From Castellaniella hirudinis (GTDB lineage: Bacteria; Pseudomonadota; Gammaproteobacteria; Burkholderiales; Burkholderiaceae_B): a stretch of DNA of 64,000 nucleotides. Location: assembly GCF_042651965.1 (NCBI RefSeq), contig NZ_JBHSDY010000001.1, forward strand, positions 372,001-436,000. Reading direction: 5' to 3'. The notes under the pieces were generated by a model. The model worked only from the letters and a program-made list of their open reading frames with translations, was not told the DNA's origin and searched no databases. Every line of letters begins with the position of its first letter. Positions within the stretch are counted from its first letter, which is position 1. This document shows positions 25,557 through 33,317 of the stretch, piece after piece. The position numbers and the translations under genes are program-made.

Positions 25557-25787
25557 ATGGGTAGCTTCAGCATCTGGCATTGGCTGATCGTCCTGGTCAT
25601 CGTGGCCCTGATCTTCGGCACGAAAAAATTGCGCAACGTCGGTGAAGACCTCGGCGGCGCCGTCAAGGGTTTCAAAAAGGGCATGAAGGACGCCCAGGAT
25701 GACGCCGCCGCCAAGCCGGCCGTCACCCAGCAGACCCAGGATTCCGATACCGTGGACGTCCAGGCCCGCGAAAAGACCGACGCCTGA
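25557..25787 (+). CDS. tatA: Sec-independent translocase subunit TatA
   Basis: This 76-residue protein has one N-terminal membrane helix (IWHWLIVLVIVALIFG), a GTKKLRNVGEDLGGAVKGFKKG amphipathic helix and a polar tail. AGGAG lies just before the ATG. TatA multimerises to form the passage for folded proteins across the inner membrane. The length is typical. Confidence 0.96.
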   Translation: MGSFSIWHWLIVLVIVALIFGTKKLRNVGEDLGGAVKGFKKGMKDAQDDAAAKPAVTQQTQDSDTVDVQAREKTDA

Positions 25788-25814
25788 TCCCCTCCTTCGC
25801 GCACCGGATCCACC

Positions 25815-26321
25815 ATGTTTGATGTCAGCTTCAGCGAACTGATGCTGATCGGCGTCATCGCGCTGATCGTCATCGGCCCCGAACGCCTGCCCAAGGTCGC
25901 CCGCACGATCGGGCACCTGCTCGGCCGCGCCCAGCGCTACGTGAACGAAGTCAAGTCCGATATCCAGAAGGAAATGGACCTGAAGGAAATCGGCGACATC
26001 AAGAACCAGATGGAGGACGCCGCCCGTTCGGTGCAGTCCTCCATGACCTCGTCGGTCGACGATCTGAAGACCGCCGTCACCCAGCCCACGCAGGCGCTCA
26101 AGGACACCCTGGATCAGGCCCGACAGGCCCTGGATCCGATGTCGCCCGCCAGCACCGACGCGACGGCGTCCGCCACCGATGCTGCCGGCGCCGCGCCGCC
26201 CCTGGCCGCGCCTGCAGCCGACGCGCCCCCGGCCACGATCACGCCCCCGGCTGCCGAACCCACGCCCGAACCCGCGCCCGTCCCCCGGCCCGCAACGGCC
26301 CCCACCGATTCCAGCCACTGA
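25815..26321 (+). CDS. tatB: Sec-independent translocase subunit TatB
   Basis: This 168-residue protein opens with MFDVSFSELMLIGVIALIVIGPERLP (landmark), whose Glu and GPERLP turn set TatB apart from TatA. A long amphipathic and coiled region follows to about residue 110. The last 55 residues are a Pro/Ala/Thr-rich tail. With TatC it forms the receptor for twin-arginine signal peptides. The gene is nine bases before tatC. Confidence 0.96.
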   Translation: MFDVSFSELMLIGVIALIVIGPERLPKVARTIGHLLGRAQRYVNEVKSDIQKEMDLKEIGDIKNQMEDAARSVQSSMTSSVDDLKTAVTQPTQALKDTLDQARQALDPMSPASTDATASATDAAGAAPPLAAPAADAPPATITPPAAEPTPEPAPVPRPATAPTDSSH

Positions 26322-26329
26322 AGCACGGC

Positions 26330-27139
26330 ATGACAGACGCTTCCGACGACTCGTCCCAAGACACGTTCATCTCCCACCTGATCGAACTGCGCACGCGCCT
26401 GCTGCGGGCCGTGATGGCCGTGCTGGGCATCTTCGTGGTGCTGTTCATCTATCCGGGCCCGTCGCTGATCTACGACATCCTGGCCCAGCCCATGCTGGCC
26501 TCGCTGCCCCAGGGCACGCGCATGATCGCCACCGGGGTCATCACACCCTTCATGGTGCCGATCAAGGTCACGCTGCTGGCGGCCTTCGTGCTGGCCCTGC
26601 CGGTGGTCCTGTATCAGGCCTGGGCCTTCGTCGCCCCGGGCCTGTACCGCCACGAACAGCGCCTGGCGCTGCCTCTGATCATCTCCAGCACCCTGCTGTT
26701 CCTGCTGGGCATGGCGTTCTGCTATTTCGTGGTCTTCCACACGGTCTTCACCTTCATCGCCCACTTCGCGCCGCAGTCGATCACCCCGGCGCCGGACATC
26801 GAGGCCTACGTCAATTTCGTGCTGACCATGTTCATCGCATTCGGCGTGACCTTCGAGGTCCCGATCGCGGTCATCCTGCTGGTCAAGACCGGCATGGTCA
26901 CGGTGAAGAAACTGCGTGAAGTGCGCGGCTATGTGATCGTCGGCGCCTTCGTCGTCGCCGCCGTGGTGACGCCGCCCGACGTGCTCAGCCAGATCCTGCT
27001 GGCCGCGCCGCTCTGCCTGCTGTACGAAATCGGCATCCTGGCCGCCGCCGCGATTGAAAAACGCAAACCGGCGCCCGAGGCCGAGGATGAAGCGGACGCC
27101 GCCAAGACGGCGGTCCAGGCGGGCGACGACCCCAGCTAA
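26330..27139 (+). CDS. tatC: Sec-independent translocase subunit TatC
   Basis: This 269-residue polytopic protein has six expected membrane helices. It has the family N-terminus FISHLIELRTRLLRA, whose Glu and Arg contact the signal peptide, and FGVTFEVPIAVILL in the fifth helix region. The C-terminal 30 residues are charged and cytoplasmic. It closes the tat operon and converges with dsbD with only three bases between the two stops. Confidence 0.97.
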   Translation: MTDASDDSSQDTFISHLIELRTRLLRAVMAVLGIFVVLFIYPGPSLIYDILAQPMLASLPQGTRMIATGVITPFMVPIKVTLLAAFVLALPVVLYQAWAFVAPGLYRHEQRLALPLIISSTLLFLLGMAFCYFVVFHTVFTFIAHFAPQSITPAPDIEAYVNFVLTMFIAFGVTFEVPIAVILLVKTGMVTVKKLREVRGYVIVGAFVVAAVVTPPDVLSQILLAAPLCLLYEIGILAAAAIEKRKPAPEAEDEADAAKTAVQAGDDPS

Positions 27140-27142
27140 GGT

Positions 27143-29293
27143 TTACGGGTTCAACACCCGGTCCTGCACCCGGCGAAACGCCTCGGCCTTCCTGAACCCC
27201 ACCACGCGGGCGTCAGGCAACACCTGGCCCCGGGCATCGAAGAACAGGATCCCCGGCGGGCCGAACAGATCGAAGCGCGCCAGCAGCGCCCGATCCTCGG
27301 CCGTCATGCGGGTCACATCCGCCTGCAGCAGCAGCATGCGATCCATGCGCGCCGCCACCTCGGGATCGCTGAAGGTGAATTTCTCCATCTCCAGGCAGGA
27401 CACGCACCAGTCGGCGTAGAAATCCAGCATCACGGGCCGGTCCGTGGCGGCCAGGCGCGCATCCAATTCCGCCAGGGACGAAACCCGCGTGAAACGGGCG
27501 CGGATGGCCGCCGGATCCGCCGCAGCCAGCCCGCTGCCGCCGACGGCCGCGCCGCCCGGCGCCGAGGCCGTGAACGGCGCCAGGGGCCGCAGCATGTCCT
27601 GCCCGCCCGCCAGCAGCCCGGCACCCTGCGCCACGCCCCACAGGGCCAGCATCAGGGCCAGGGCGCGCGTCAGCAGCCGCAGCGGCCCGGCCTCACCCTG
27701 CCCCAGGGCGGCGGCCGACCAGGCCAGCAGCGCGGCCCACAGGGCCAGCAGGACCCATCCAGCGACGTACAAGCCGTCGGCCAGCAGCGGCCGCGCCATC
27801 CACCAGGCGGTGGCCAGCAGCAGCAGGCCGAAACCGGCCTTCAGCGGCGTCATCCAGGCCCCGGCGCGCGGCATCAAAGCACCGGCCCCGGCGCCCACGG
27901 CCAGCAGCAGCAAGCCCTCGCCCCAGGCCAGGGCGAACAGGGCGGCGCCCCCCACCACCACGTCGCCGGTCTGCGAGATGAACAGCAGCACCCCGGCCAG
28001 CGGCGCGGCCACGCAGGGCCCGACGATCAGGGCCGACAGCAGGCCCATGACGAACACGCCGCCGGCACGGCCGCCCGGCAGGCGCTGCAGGCGGGTCTGC
28101 ATGGCCGACTGCAGGCCCACCGGGGCCTGCAGCGTGAAGACGTCCAGCATGGCCAGCGCGAACAGCGCCAGCAGCACGGCAAAGGTGCCCAGCACCCAGG
28201 GCGATTGCAGCCAGGCGGCCAGACCCGCGCCCAGCAGGCCGGCCGCCACGCCCAGGGCGGTATACACCAGGGACATGCCCAGCACGTAGATCGCCGCTAG
28301 TCCCAGGCCGCGCGTCCGGCTCACAGCGCCCCCGCCGCCGGAAATCACGGCCAGCAGAATGGGCACCATGGGCAGCACGCAGGGCGTCAGGGACAGCAAG
28401 GCGCCCAGGGCCAGGCTCAGCGCCAGGATCTGCCACAACGGCGCCTGGTGCAGCCAGGCCGCCATGCCCACGTCACCCAGGTCCAGCCAGGACTCCTCCC
28501 CCGCGCCAGGCGCCGCAGGCGGGGCGGACGAAGCACCCGCCGCAGCCTGCGCAGCAGTCCCCGATCCGGCTCCGGCCGCAGCACCGCCTCGCAAAGCCGC
28601 CGACAAGCCGGCGCTCGCGCCCGATGACGGGCCGGATGCGGCGGAAGCCGGGGTCTCATCCTGCGGCGGCGGCACCTGATCACAGACGTGGTCACCCACC
28701 GCCCGATAACCGTCGCCGTCCGCCTGCAGGACGAAGCTTGTCGTCATGGGCGGGTAGCACAGGCCCGCATCGGCGCAGCCCTGGCCGGTGACGGTGACCT
28801 GCAAGGGCCCCTGGGCGCCGGCCCGCAGCGCCGCCCGCAGCGTCACCCCCTCGTGAAAGACCTCCATGTCCTTCTCGAACGTGGGATCGTATTTGACCTG
28901 CCCGCGCGGCAGCCGCAGGGCGTCGCCCCAGGCCGGGGTCCGGGTCTCGGCATCCGCCGGGGTCAGGTCGGACCGCCGGAACAGCAGCAGGCCGCCCTGG
29001 GCGTCCTCGATGCGCACCTCGAACCGATCCTGGTACATGTAATAGTCCGGCGCAATGCGCCAGTGCAGGTCCAGGGTCAGGGGATCGACCATCGCCGCCG
29101 ACTCGACGAAGGCCTTCTCGGGCGGCAGAAAATCATCCTCCGCCCGAACGGCGCCCGAGGCCAGCAGGCCGCACAGCGTCAGCAGCAGGATGCCCAGCAG
29201 GGCCGCCGCCCGCTGCCACGGCAGACGTGGCAGACACGCAGACAGGGACGAGCCCGGCACACACCGCGGGCGAAGGTCCGACAAAGACGACAT
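27143..29293 (-). CDS. dsbD: Thiol:disulfide interchange protein DsbD
   Basis: This 716-residue inner-membrane reductase carries electrons from cytoplasmic thioredoxin to the periplasm. A signal sequence is followed by the n-domain, with a CADAGLCYPP cysteine pair. The eight-helix core has cysteines in LTPCVLPMVPILL and GPCVAAPLAG. The C-terminal thioredoxin domain has FYADWCVSCLEMEKFTF. I take the ATG at 29293, preceded by AAGGAA; an in-frame TTG two codons earlier is less likely. A long Ser/Ala/Gly-rich linker (about residues 215-275) separates the n-domain from the first helix. Confidence 0.96.
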   Translation of the reverse strand: MSSLSDLRPRCVPGSSLSACLPRLPWQRAAALLGILLLTLCGLLASGAVRAEDDFLPPEKAFVESAAMVDPLTLDLHWRIAPDYYMYQDRFEVRIEDAQGGLLLFRRSDLTPADAETRTPAWGDALRLPRGQVKYDPTFEKDMEVFHEGVTLRAALRAGAQGPLQVTVTGQGCADAGLCYPPMTTSFVLQADGDGYRAVGDHVCDQVPPPQDETPASAASGPSSGASAGLSAALRGGAAAGAGSGTAAQAAAGASSAPPAAPGAGEESWLDLGDVGMAAWLHQAPLWQILALSLALGALLSLTPCVLPMVPILLAVISGGGGAVSRTRGLGLAAIYVLGMSLVYTALGVAAGLLGAGLAAWLQSPWVLGTFAVLLALFALAMLDVFTLQAPVGLQSAMQTRLQRLPGGRAGGVFVMGLLSALIVGPCVAAPLAGVLLFISQTGDVVVGGAALFALAWGEGLLLLAVGAGAGALMPRAGAWMTPLKAGFGLLLLATAWWMARPLLADGLYVAGWVLLALWAALLAWSAAALGQGEAGPLRLLTRALALMLALWGVAQGAGLLAGGQDMLRPLAPFTASAPGGAAVGGSGLAAADPAAIRARFTRVSSLAELDARLAATDRPVMLDFYADWCVSCLEMEKFTFSDPEVAARMDRMLLLQADVTRMTAEDRALLARFDLFGPPGILFFDARGQVLPDARVVGFRKAEAFRRVQDRVLNP

Positions 29294-29329
29294 GGACAAC
29301 GTTTCCTTGAAGACAGCGACGCCGGCCCG

Positions 29330-29734
29330 TCAGGCGTCCCGAGCGGCAGTCTGGACAGCGGCCCGGGTGGCCTGGGTCACCCAGTCCAGATAGGCGCGGC
29401 TGCCCGCCGGCACGCCCTGCACCACGAATTCGGGGATCTCGTAGGGGTGCAGTTCACACAGCCGCGCATGCAGCGCGGGCAAGGCGTCCGCCGTGGTCTT
29501 GAAGGTGAGTTGGACTTCGTCCGTGCCTTCGAGTTCCCCCTGCCACAGGTACATGGACACAATGGCCGGTCCCACCTGGGCGCAGGCCGCCAGCGATTCC
29601 TCGACCAGCACGTGCGCGATGCGCTTGGCCAGGAGCTCGTCGGGTGCCGTGCTGAGCACCACCACGGTGTCGGTAGGGGCGCCGTCCTGGCGCACGACCG
29701 GGGTGCAATCGCCGCCAGGTGTCTGATCTTTCAT
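29330..29734 (-). CDS. cutA: Divalent-cation tolerance protein CutA
   Basis: This 134-residue small trimeric protein starts at ATG 29734; the frame could extend to 29818 but that would run into the terminator region. Family segments are STAPDELLAKRIAHVLVEESLAACAQ, MYLWQGELEGTDEVQLTFKTT and HPYEIPEFVV. The E. coli homologue is linked to copper tolerance, though its biochemical role is debated. It is followed by dsbD after 36 bases, as in E. coli (cutA-dsbD). Confidence 0.95.
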   Translation of the reverse strand: MKDQTPGGDCTPVVRQDGAPTDTVVVLSTAPDELLAKRIAHVLVEESLAACAQVGPAIVSMYLWQGELEGTDEVQLTFKTTADALPALHARLCELHPYEIPEFVVQGVPAGSRAYLDWVTQATRAAVQTAARDA

Positions 29735-29806
29735 GGTTTTCGGACCGGATAGAGTATCGGGCCCATTGTACCCGGGGACACCGTCCAACACCCATGACCC
29801 AAAGCA

Positions 29807-29830
29807 AAACGGACCCATGAGGGTCCGTTT
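29807..29830 (-). terminator. Rho-independent terminator of the alpha operon
   Basis: AAACGGACCC-ATGA-GGGTCCGTTT is a perfect ten-base stem with a four-base loop. On the minus strand it is followed by TTTTGCTTTG. It lies 18 bases beyond the rplQ stop and before cutA, exactly where the alpha operon should end. Confidence 0.88.
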
Positions 29831-29848
29831 CGTGACATCGCAAAAAAC

Positions 29849-30232
29849 TTATTCGCCGGCGGCGGCTTCAGCTTCCGGGCGGTCGGTCAGTTCCATGTAG
29901 GCCATGGGGGCGTTGTCGCCCTGGCGGAAGCCCATCTTCAGCACACGGGTGTAGCCACCGTTGCGAGCGGCGAAGCGCGGTCCGATGTCGTTGAACAGCT
30001 TTGTCACGACGTCGCGGTCACGCAGGCGAGCGAAGGCCAGGCGGCGGTTGGCCAGCGTGGGGTTCTTCGCCAGGGTGATCAGGGGCTCGACCACGCGACG
30101 CAGTTCCTTGGCCTTGGGCAAGGTGGTCTTGATGGCTTCATGGGTCAGCAGGGACACGGCCATGTTGCGGAACATGGCTTGACGGTGGCTGCTGGTGCGG
30201 TTCAGTTTGCGAAGGCCGTGACGATGGCGCAT
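29849..30232 (-). CDS. rplQ: Ribosomal protein bL17
   Basis: This 127-residue 50S protein opens with MRHRHGLRKLNRTSSHRQAMFRNM and has the TTLPKAKELRRVVEPLIT and GGYTRVLKMGFRQGDNAPMAY blocks. The C-terminus is acidic (EAEAAAGE). It is the last gene of the alpha operon, 158 bases after rpoA. That is a wider gap than elsewhere in the operon, and it contains hairpins. Confidence 0.98.
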   Translation of the reverse strand: MRHRHGLRKLNRTSSHRQAMFRNMAVSLLTHEAIKTTLPKAKELRRVVEPLITLAKNPTLANRRLAFARLRDRDVVTKLFNDIGPRFAARNGGYTRVLKMGFRQGDNAPMAYMELTDRPEAEAAAGE

Positions 30233-30304
30233 TTCGATTTCCTTTGAATCTATGTAACCCGGATCTTCTATCGGCTAAGCCGCGGCCCAGGTGGGGTGGA
30301 GTCC

Positions 30305-30369
30305 CGGCCGCAGAAACGGCCGAGGCGGGATTTTAGCATGCGCGCGGCCCCGAGGAGCCTCACGCATGC
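30305..30369 (-). other. Two stem-loops in the rpoA-rplQ spacer
   Basis: A CGGCCG/CGGCCG stem with a six-base loop lies at 30305-30322. A longer one with GCATGCG/CGCATGC arms lies at 30336-30369, with further pairing inside. Neither is followed by a U tract. They may shield or process the mRNA between rpoA and rplQ. Confidence 0.45.
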
Positions 30370-30390
30370 CGGTACAGCAATCAGAACAGA

Positions 30391-31389
30391 TCAGGGGCGC
30401 TCGAGGCCGACGGGCGGCCAGTTTTCCAGCTTCATGCCCAGGGTCAGGCCGCGTGCGGCCAGGACTTCCTTGATCTCGTTGAGCGACTTGCGACCCAGGT
30501 TCGGGGTCTTGAGCAGCTCGTTTTCGGTCCGCTGGATCAGATCGCCGATGTAGTAGATGTTTTCGGCCTTCAGGCAGTTGGCCGAACGCACCGTCAGTTC
30601 CAGATCGTCGACCGGACGCAGCAGCACCGGATCGATCGGGGCCGACTGGCCGCCCACCGGCAGGCTGGTGGTCAGTTGACCGGTGTCCTTGTCGGCCAGC
30701 GACACGAACACGGAGATCTGGTCCATCAGGATGCGGGCCGACTGGCGCACGGCTTCTTCGGGGCTGATGACGCCGTTGGTCTGCACGTCCAGCACCAGCT
30801 TGTCCAGGTCGGTACGCTGCTCGACGCGGGCGTTTTCGACGGCATAGCTGACGCGGCGCACGGGGCTGAAGGAAGCGTCCAGCACGATCTGGCCGATGGT
30901 GGCCGAACGGTCATCGACCAGGGCGCGCACATTGCCCGGCACGTAGCCGCGGCCTTGTTCGACCTTGACCTGCATTTCCAGACGGCCATTGTCCGTCAGG
31001 GTGGCGATCAGGTGATCCGGGTTGATGATCTCGACGTCATGCGGCAGCTCGATGTCGCGGGCGCGGACTTCGCCGGGACCCTGCTTGTTCAGTTGCAGCG
31101 TGACTTCGTCGCGGTTGTGGAGCTTGAACACCACGCCCTTCAGGTTCAGGAGGATGTCGACGACGTCCTCGCGCACACCGGCGATCGTGGAGTATTCGTG
31201 CACGACACCGCTGATCTGGACTTCAGTGGGGGCATAGCCCGACATGGAGGACAGCAGGATGCGGCGCAGGGCGTTGCCCAGCGTGTGGCCATAGCCGCGC
31301 TCGAAGGGCTCCATCACGACCTTGGCGTGATGCGCGCCCAGGGTTTCGACGGAGATGGTGCGGGGCTTCAGAAAACCTTGTGCAGACAT
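30391..31389 (-). CDS. rpoA: RNA polymerase alpha subunit
   Basis: This 332-residue subunit has an assembly N-domain with EPFERGYGHTLGNALRRILLSSM. A flexible linker follows, then the C-terminal DNA- and activator-binding domain with LELTVRSANCLKAENI and the helix-hairpin-helix NLGRKSLNEIKEVLAARGL. The length is typical of betaproteobacteria. It lies downstream of rpsD across a strong hairpin with a U-rich tail, so its expression may be set apart from the ribosomal genes before it. Confidence 0.99.
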   Translation of the reverse strand: MSAQGFLKPRTISVETLGAHHAKVVMEPFERGYGHTLGNALRRILLSSMSGYAPTEVQISGVVHEYSTIAGVREDVVDILLNLKGVVFKLHNRDEVTLQLNKQGPGEVRARDIELPHDVEIINPDHLIATLTDNGRLEMQVKVEQGRGYVPGNVRALVDDRSATIGQIVLDASFSPVRRVSYAVENARVEQRTDLDKLVLDVQTNGVISPEEAVRQSARILMDQISVFVSLADKDTGQLTTSLPVGGQSAPIDPVLLRPVDDLELTVRSANCLKAENIYYIGDLIQRTENELLKTPNLGRKSLNEIKEVLAARGLTLGMKLENWPPVGLERP

Positions 31390-31439
31390 GAATGTTCCTT
31401 TTCAATACCCTCGGCTCGTTACACCGATAAGGCTGACGG

Positions 31440-31475
31440 AAAAAACAACAAAACCGCCGCCCCGAAGGACGGCGG
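31440..31475 (-). terminator. UUCG-loop terminator or attenuator between rpsD and rpoA
   Basis: On the minus strand CCGCCGTCC-TTCG-GGGCGGCGG (31454-31475) makes a nine-base stem with one G-U pair and a C(UUCG)G tetraloop. It is followed by TTTTGTTGTTTTTT (31440-31453). These are all the features of an intrinsic terminator. It stands 27 bases after the rpsD stop and 50 before rpoA, inside what is usually one transcript. Confidence 0.8.
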
Positions 31476-31501
31476 GTGGCGCATGCCACCGATCGCAGGG
31501 A

Positions 31502-32125
31502 TCAGCGGGAATACAGTTCCACGACCATGGATTCGTTGACGTCGTGAGCGACATCCGCGCGATCCGGGGCCTGCTTGAACACGCCCGACAGCTTGCCGGC
31601 GTCAACTTCGACCCACTGGGGCAGGCCGTTGCCGGTCGCCAGTTCCAGGGATTCCTTGATGCGGATCTGGCTCTTGGCCTTTTCACGCACGGAGATCACG
31701 TCGCCGGCCTTGACCAGCATCGAGGCGATGTCGGCGGTGTGGCCGTTCAGTTCGATGGAGCGGTGGTTCACCAGCTGACGCGCTTCGGCGCGCGTGGAGC
31801 CAAAGCCCATGCGGTACACGACGTTGTCCAGGCGCGATTCCAGCAGCTGGATCAGCGTTTCGCCGGTGTTGCCCCGACGGCGCTCGGCTTCGGCGAAGTA
31901 CTTGCGGAACTGCTTTTCCAGCACGCCGTACATGCGCTTCAGTTTCTGCTTTTCACGCAGTTGCAGACCGAAGTCCGAGGTGCGCGAACCCGAGATGCGG
32001 CCATGCTGACCGGGCTTGGATTCGAGCTTGCACTTGGAATCCAGCGAACGGCGGGCGCTCTTCAGGAACAGATCGGTGCCTTCGCGACGCGAAAGCTTGC
32101 ATTTGGGTCCGGTATAACGAGCCAA
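31502..32125 (-). CDS. rpsD: Ribosomal protein uS4
   Basis: This 207-residue 30S assembly protein opens with MARYTGPKCKLSRREGTDLFLK and holds the S4 RNA-binding domain RLDNVVYRMGFGSTRAEARQLVNH. In E. coli S4 represses its own operon at the mRNA level; whether that holds here cannot be seen. It is 11 bases after rpsK. The zinc-site cysteines of some S4 proteins are mostly absent. Confidence 0.98.
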   Translation of the reverse strand: MARYTGPKCKLSRREGTDLFLKSARRSLDSKCKLESKPGQHGRISGSRTSDFGLQLREKQKLKRMYGVLEKQFRKYFAEAERRRGNTGETLIQLLESRLDNVVYRMGFGSTRAEARQLVNHRSIELNGHTADIASMLVKAGDVISVREKAKSQIRIKESLELATGNGLPQWVEVDAGKLSGVFKQAPDRADVAHDVNESMVVELYSR

Positions 32126-32136
32126 GATGGTTCCCC

Positions 32137-32535
32137 TTAGATACGACGACGCTTGGGCGGACGGCAGCCGTTATGCGGCACCGGCGTGATGTCCGAAATG
32201 CTGGAGATCTTGATCCCCAGGGCATTCAGGGCGCGCACGGAGGATTCGCGGCCGGGGCCGGGGCCCTTGATGCGGACTTCCAGCGTCTTGATGCCGTATT
32301 CCTGGGCCACGCGGCCGGCGGATTCGGCAGCCACCTGAGCGGCGAACGGCGTCGATTTGCGCGAGCCCTTGAAGCCGGCGCCACCGGACGTCGCCCACGA
32401 CAGCGCATTGCCCTGGCGGTCGGTGATGGTGATGATGGTGTTGTTGAAGGACGCGTGGACGTGAGCAATCCCGTCGGACACGTTCTTCTTGACTTTCTTG
32501 CGGACGCGCGCGGCGCCGCTCTGAGCTTTCGCCAT
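32137..32535 (-). CDS. rpsK: Ribosomal protein uS11
   Basis: This 132-residue 30S platform protein has HVHASFNNTIITITDRQGN, the GGAGFKGSRKSTPFAAQ loop and the basic end TPVPHNGCRPPKRRRI. The N-terminus is Lys/Arg-rich. It sits between rpsM and rpsD in the standard alpha-operon order, with short gaps on both sides. Confidence 0.98.
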   Translation of the reverse strand: MAKAQSGAARVRKKVKKNVSDGIAHVHASFNNTIITITDRQGNALSWATSGGAGFKGSRKSTPFAAQVAAESAGRVAQEYGIKTLEVRIKGPGPGRESSVRALNALGIKISSISDITPVPHNGCRPPKRRRI

Positions 32536-32549
32536 GTTCTTTCCTCAGG

Positions 32550-32915
32550 TTATTTCTTCAGGGACGCTGCGGCGCGACGCGGGCCCTTGCGGGTGCGTGC
32601 GTTGGTGCGGGTGCGCTGACCGCGCACCGGCAGACCGCGCTTGTGGCGCATGCCACGATACGTGCCCAGGTCGATCAGGCGCTTGATCGACAGCTGCACT
32701 TCGCGGCGCAGGTCGCCTTCGATCGTGAAGCCGTTGATCTGTTCACGGATCTTTTCCAGTTCCTCGTCGGTCAGATCCTTGATCTTCTTCGAGTACTCGA
32801 TGCCGGTCGCTTCGCAGATTTTGCGGGCGCGAGTGCGGCCGATGCCGAAGATGGCCGTCAGACCGATCTCGGCGTGTTGGTGCGGCGGAATATTAATGCC
32901 AGCAATACGGGCCAT
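32550..32915 (-). CDS. rpsM: Ribosomal protein uS13
   Basis: This 121-residue 30S head protein starts MARIAGINIPPHQHAEIGLT and has the helix-turn-helix region GIGRTRARKICEATGI. It ends with the basic tail RGLPVRGQRTRTNARTRKGP. It contacts the P-site tRNA and the large subunit through that tail. It is the first protein gene of the alpha set after rpmJ. Confidence 0.98.
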   Translation of the reverse strand: MARIAGINIPPHQHAEIGLTAIFGIGRTRARKICEATGIEYSKKIKDLTDEELEKIREQINGFTIEGDLRREVQLSIKRLIDLGTYRGMRHKRGLPVRGQRTRTNARTRKGPRRAAASLKK

Positions 32916-32948
32916 GACTGTTCCTCGTGAATTCCGTGATGCCCGGCC

Positions 32949-33062
32949 TTAGCCTTGGCGTTGCTTGTGACGCGGGTCGGTGCAGATGACTCGCACCACG
33001 CCGTGACGTTTGATGATTTTGCAGTTGCGGCAGATCCGCTTTACCGATGCCATTACCTTCAT
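32949..33062 (-). CDS. rpmJ: Ribosomal protein bL36 (zinc-binding form)
   Basis: This 37-residue gene is small and easy to miss. The minus-strand ATG at 33062 gives MKVMASVKRICRNCKIIKRH and ends at a TAA at 32949-32951. Cys11, Cys14, Cys27 and His33 form the zinc ribbon of the C+ type of L36. It lies between infA and rpsM, the usual position. No second zinc-free paralogue is visible in this window. Confidence 0.95.
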   Translation of the reverse strand: MKVMASVKRICRNCKIIKRHGVVRVICTDPRHKQRQG

Positions 33063-33093
33063 GGTGATCTCCTGGTTCTTGACCGGCCGCTAC

Positions 33094-33312
33094 CTACTTG
33101 GAGCGGAAAACAATCCTGGCGCGCGACAGGTCATAGGGCGTGAGCTCCACTGTGACCTTGTCACCCGGAAGGATCCGGATGTAATGCATACGCATCTTGC
33201 CCGAAATGTGGCCTAACACCATGTGGCCATTTTCCAGCTTGACGCGGAATGTTGCGTTGGGAAGGTTTTCAAGGACCTCCCCTTGCATCTGGATAACGTC
33301 GTCCTTGGACAT
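33094..33312 (-). CDS. infA: Translation initiation factor IF-1
   Basis: This 72-residue OB-fold protein has QMQGEVLENLPNATFRVKLENGHMVLGHISGKMR (landmark) and GDKVTVELTPYDLSRARI. It binds the A-site of the 30S subunit during initiation. The gene follows secY by only five bases and precedes rpmJ, a common betaproteobacterial order. Confidence 0.98.
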   Translation of the reverse strand: MSKDDVIQMQGEVLENLPNATFRVKLENGHMVLGHISGKMRMHYIRILPGDKVTVELTPYDLSRARIVFRSK

Positions 33313-33317
33313 GTTCT

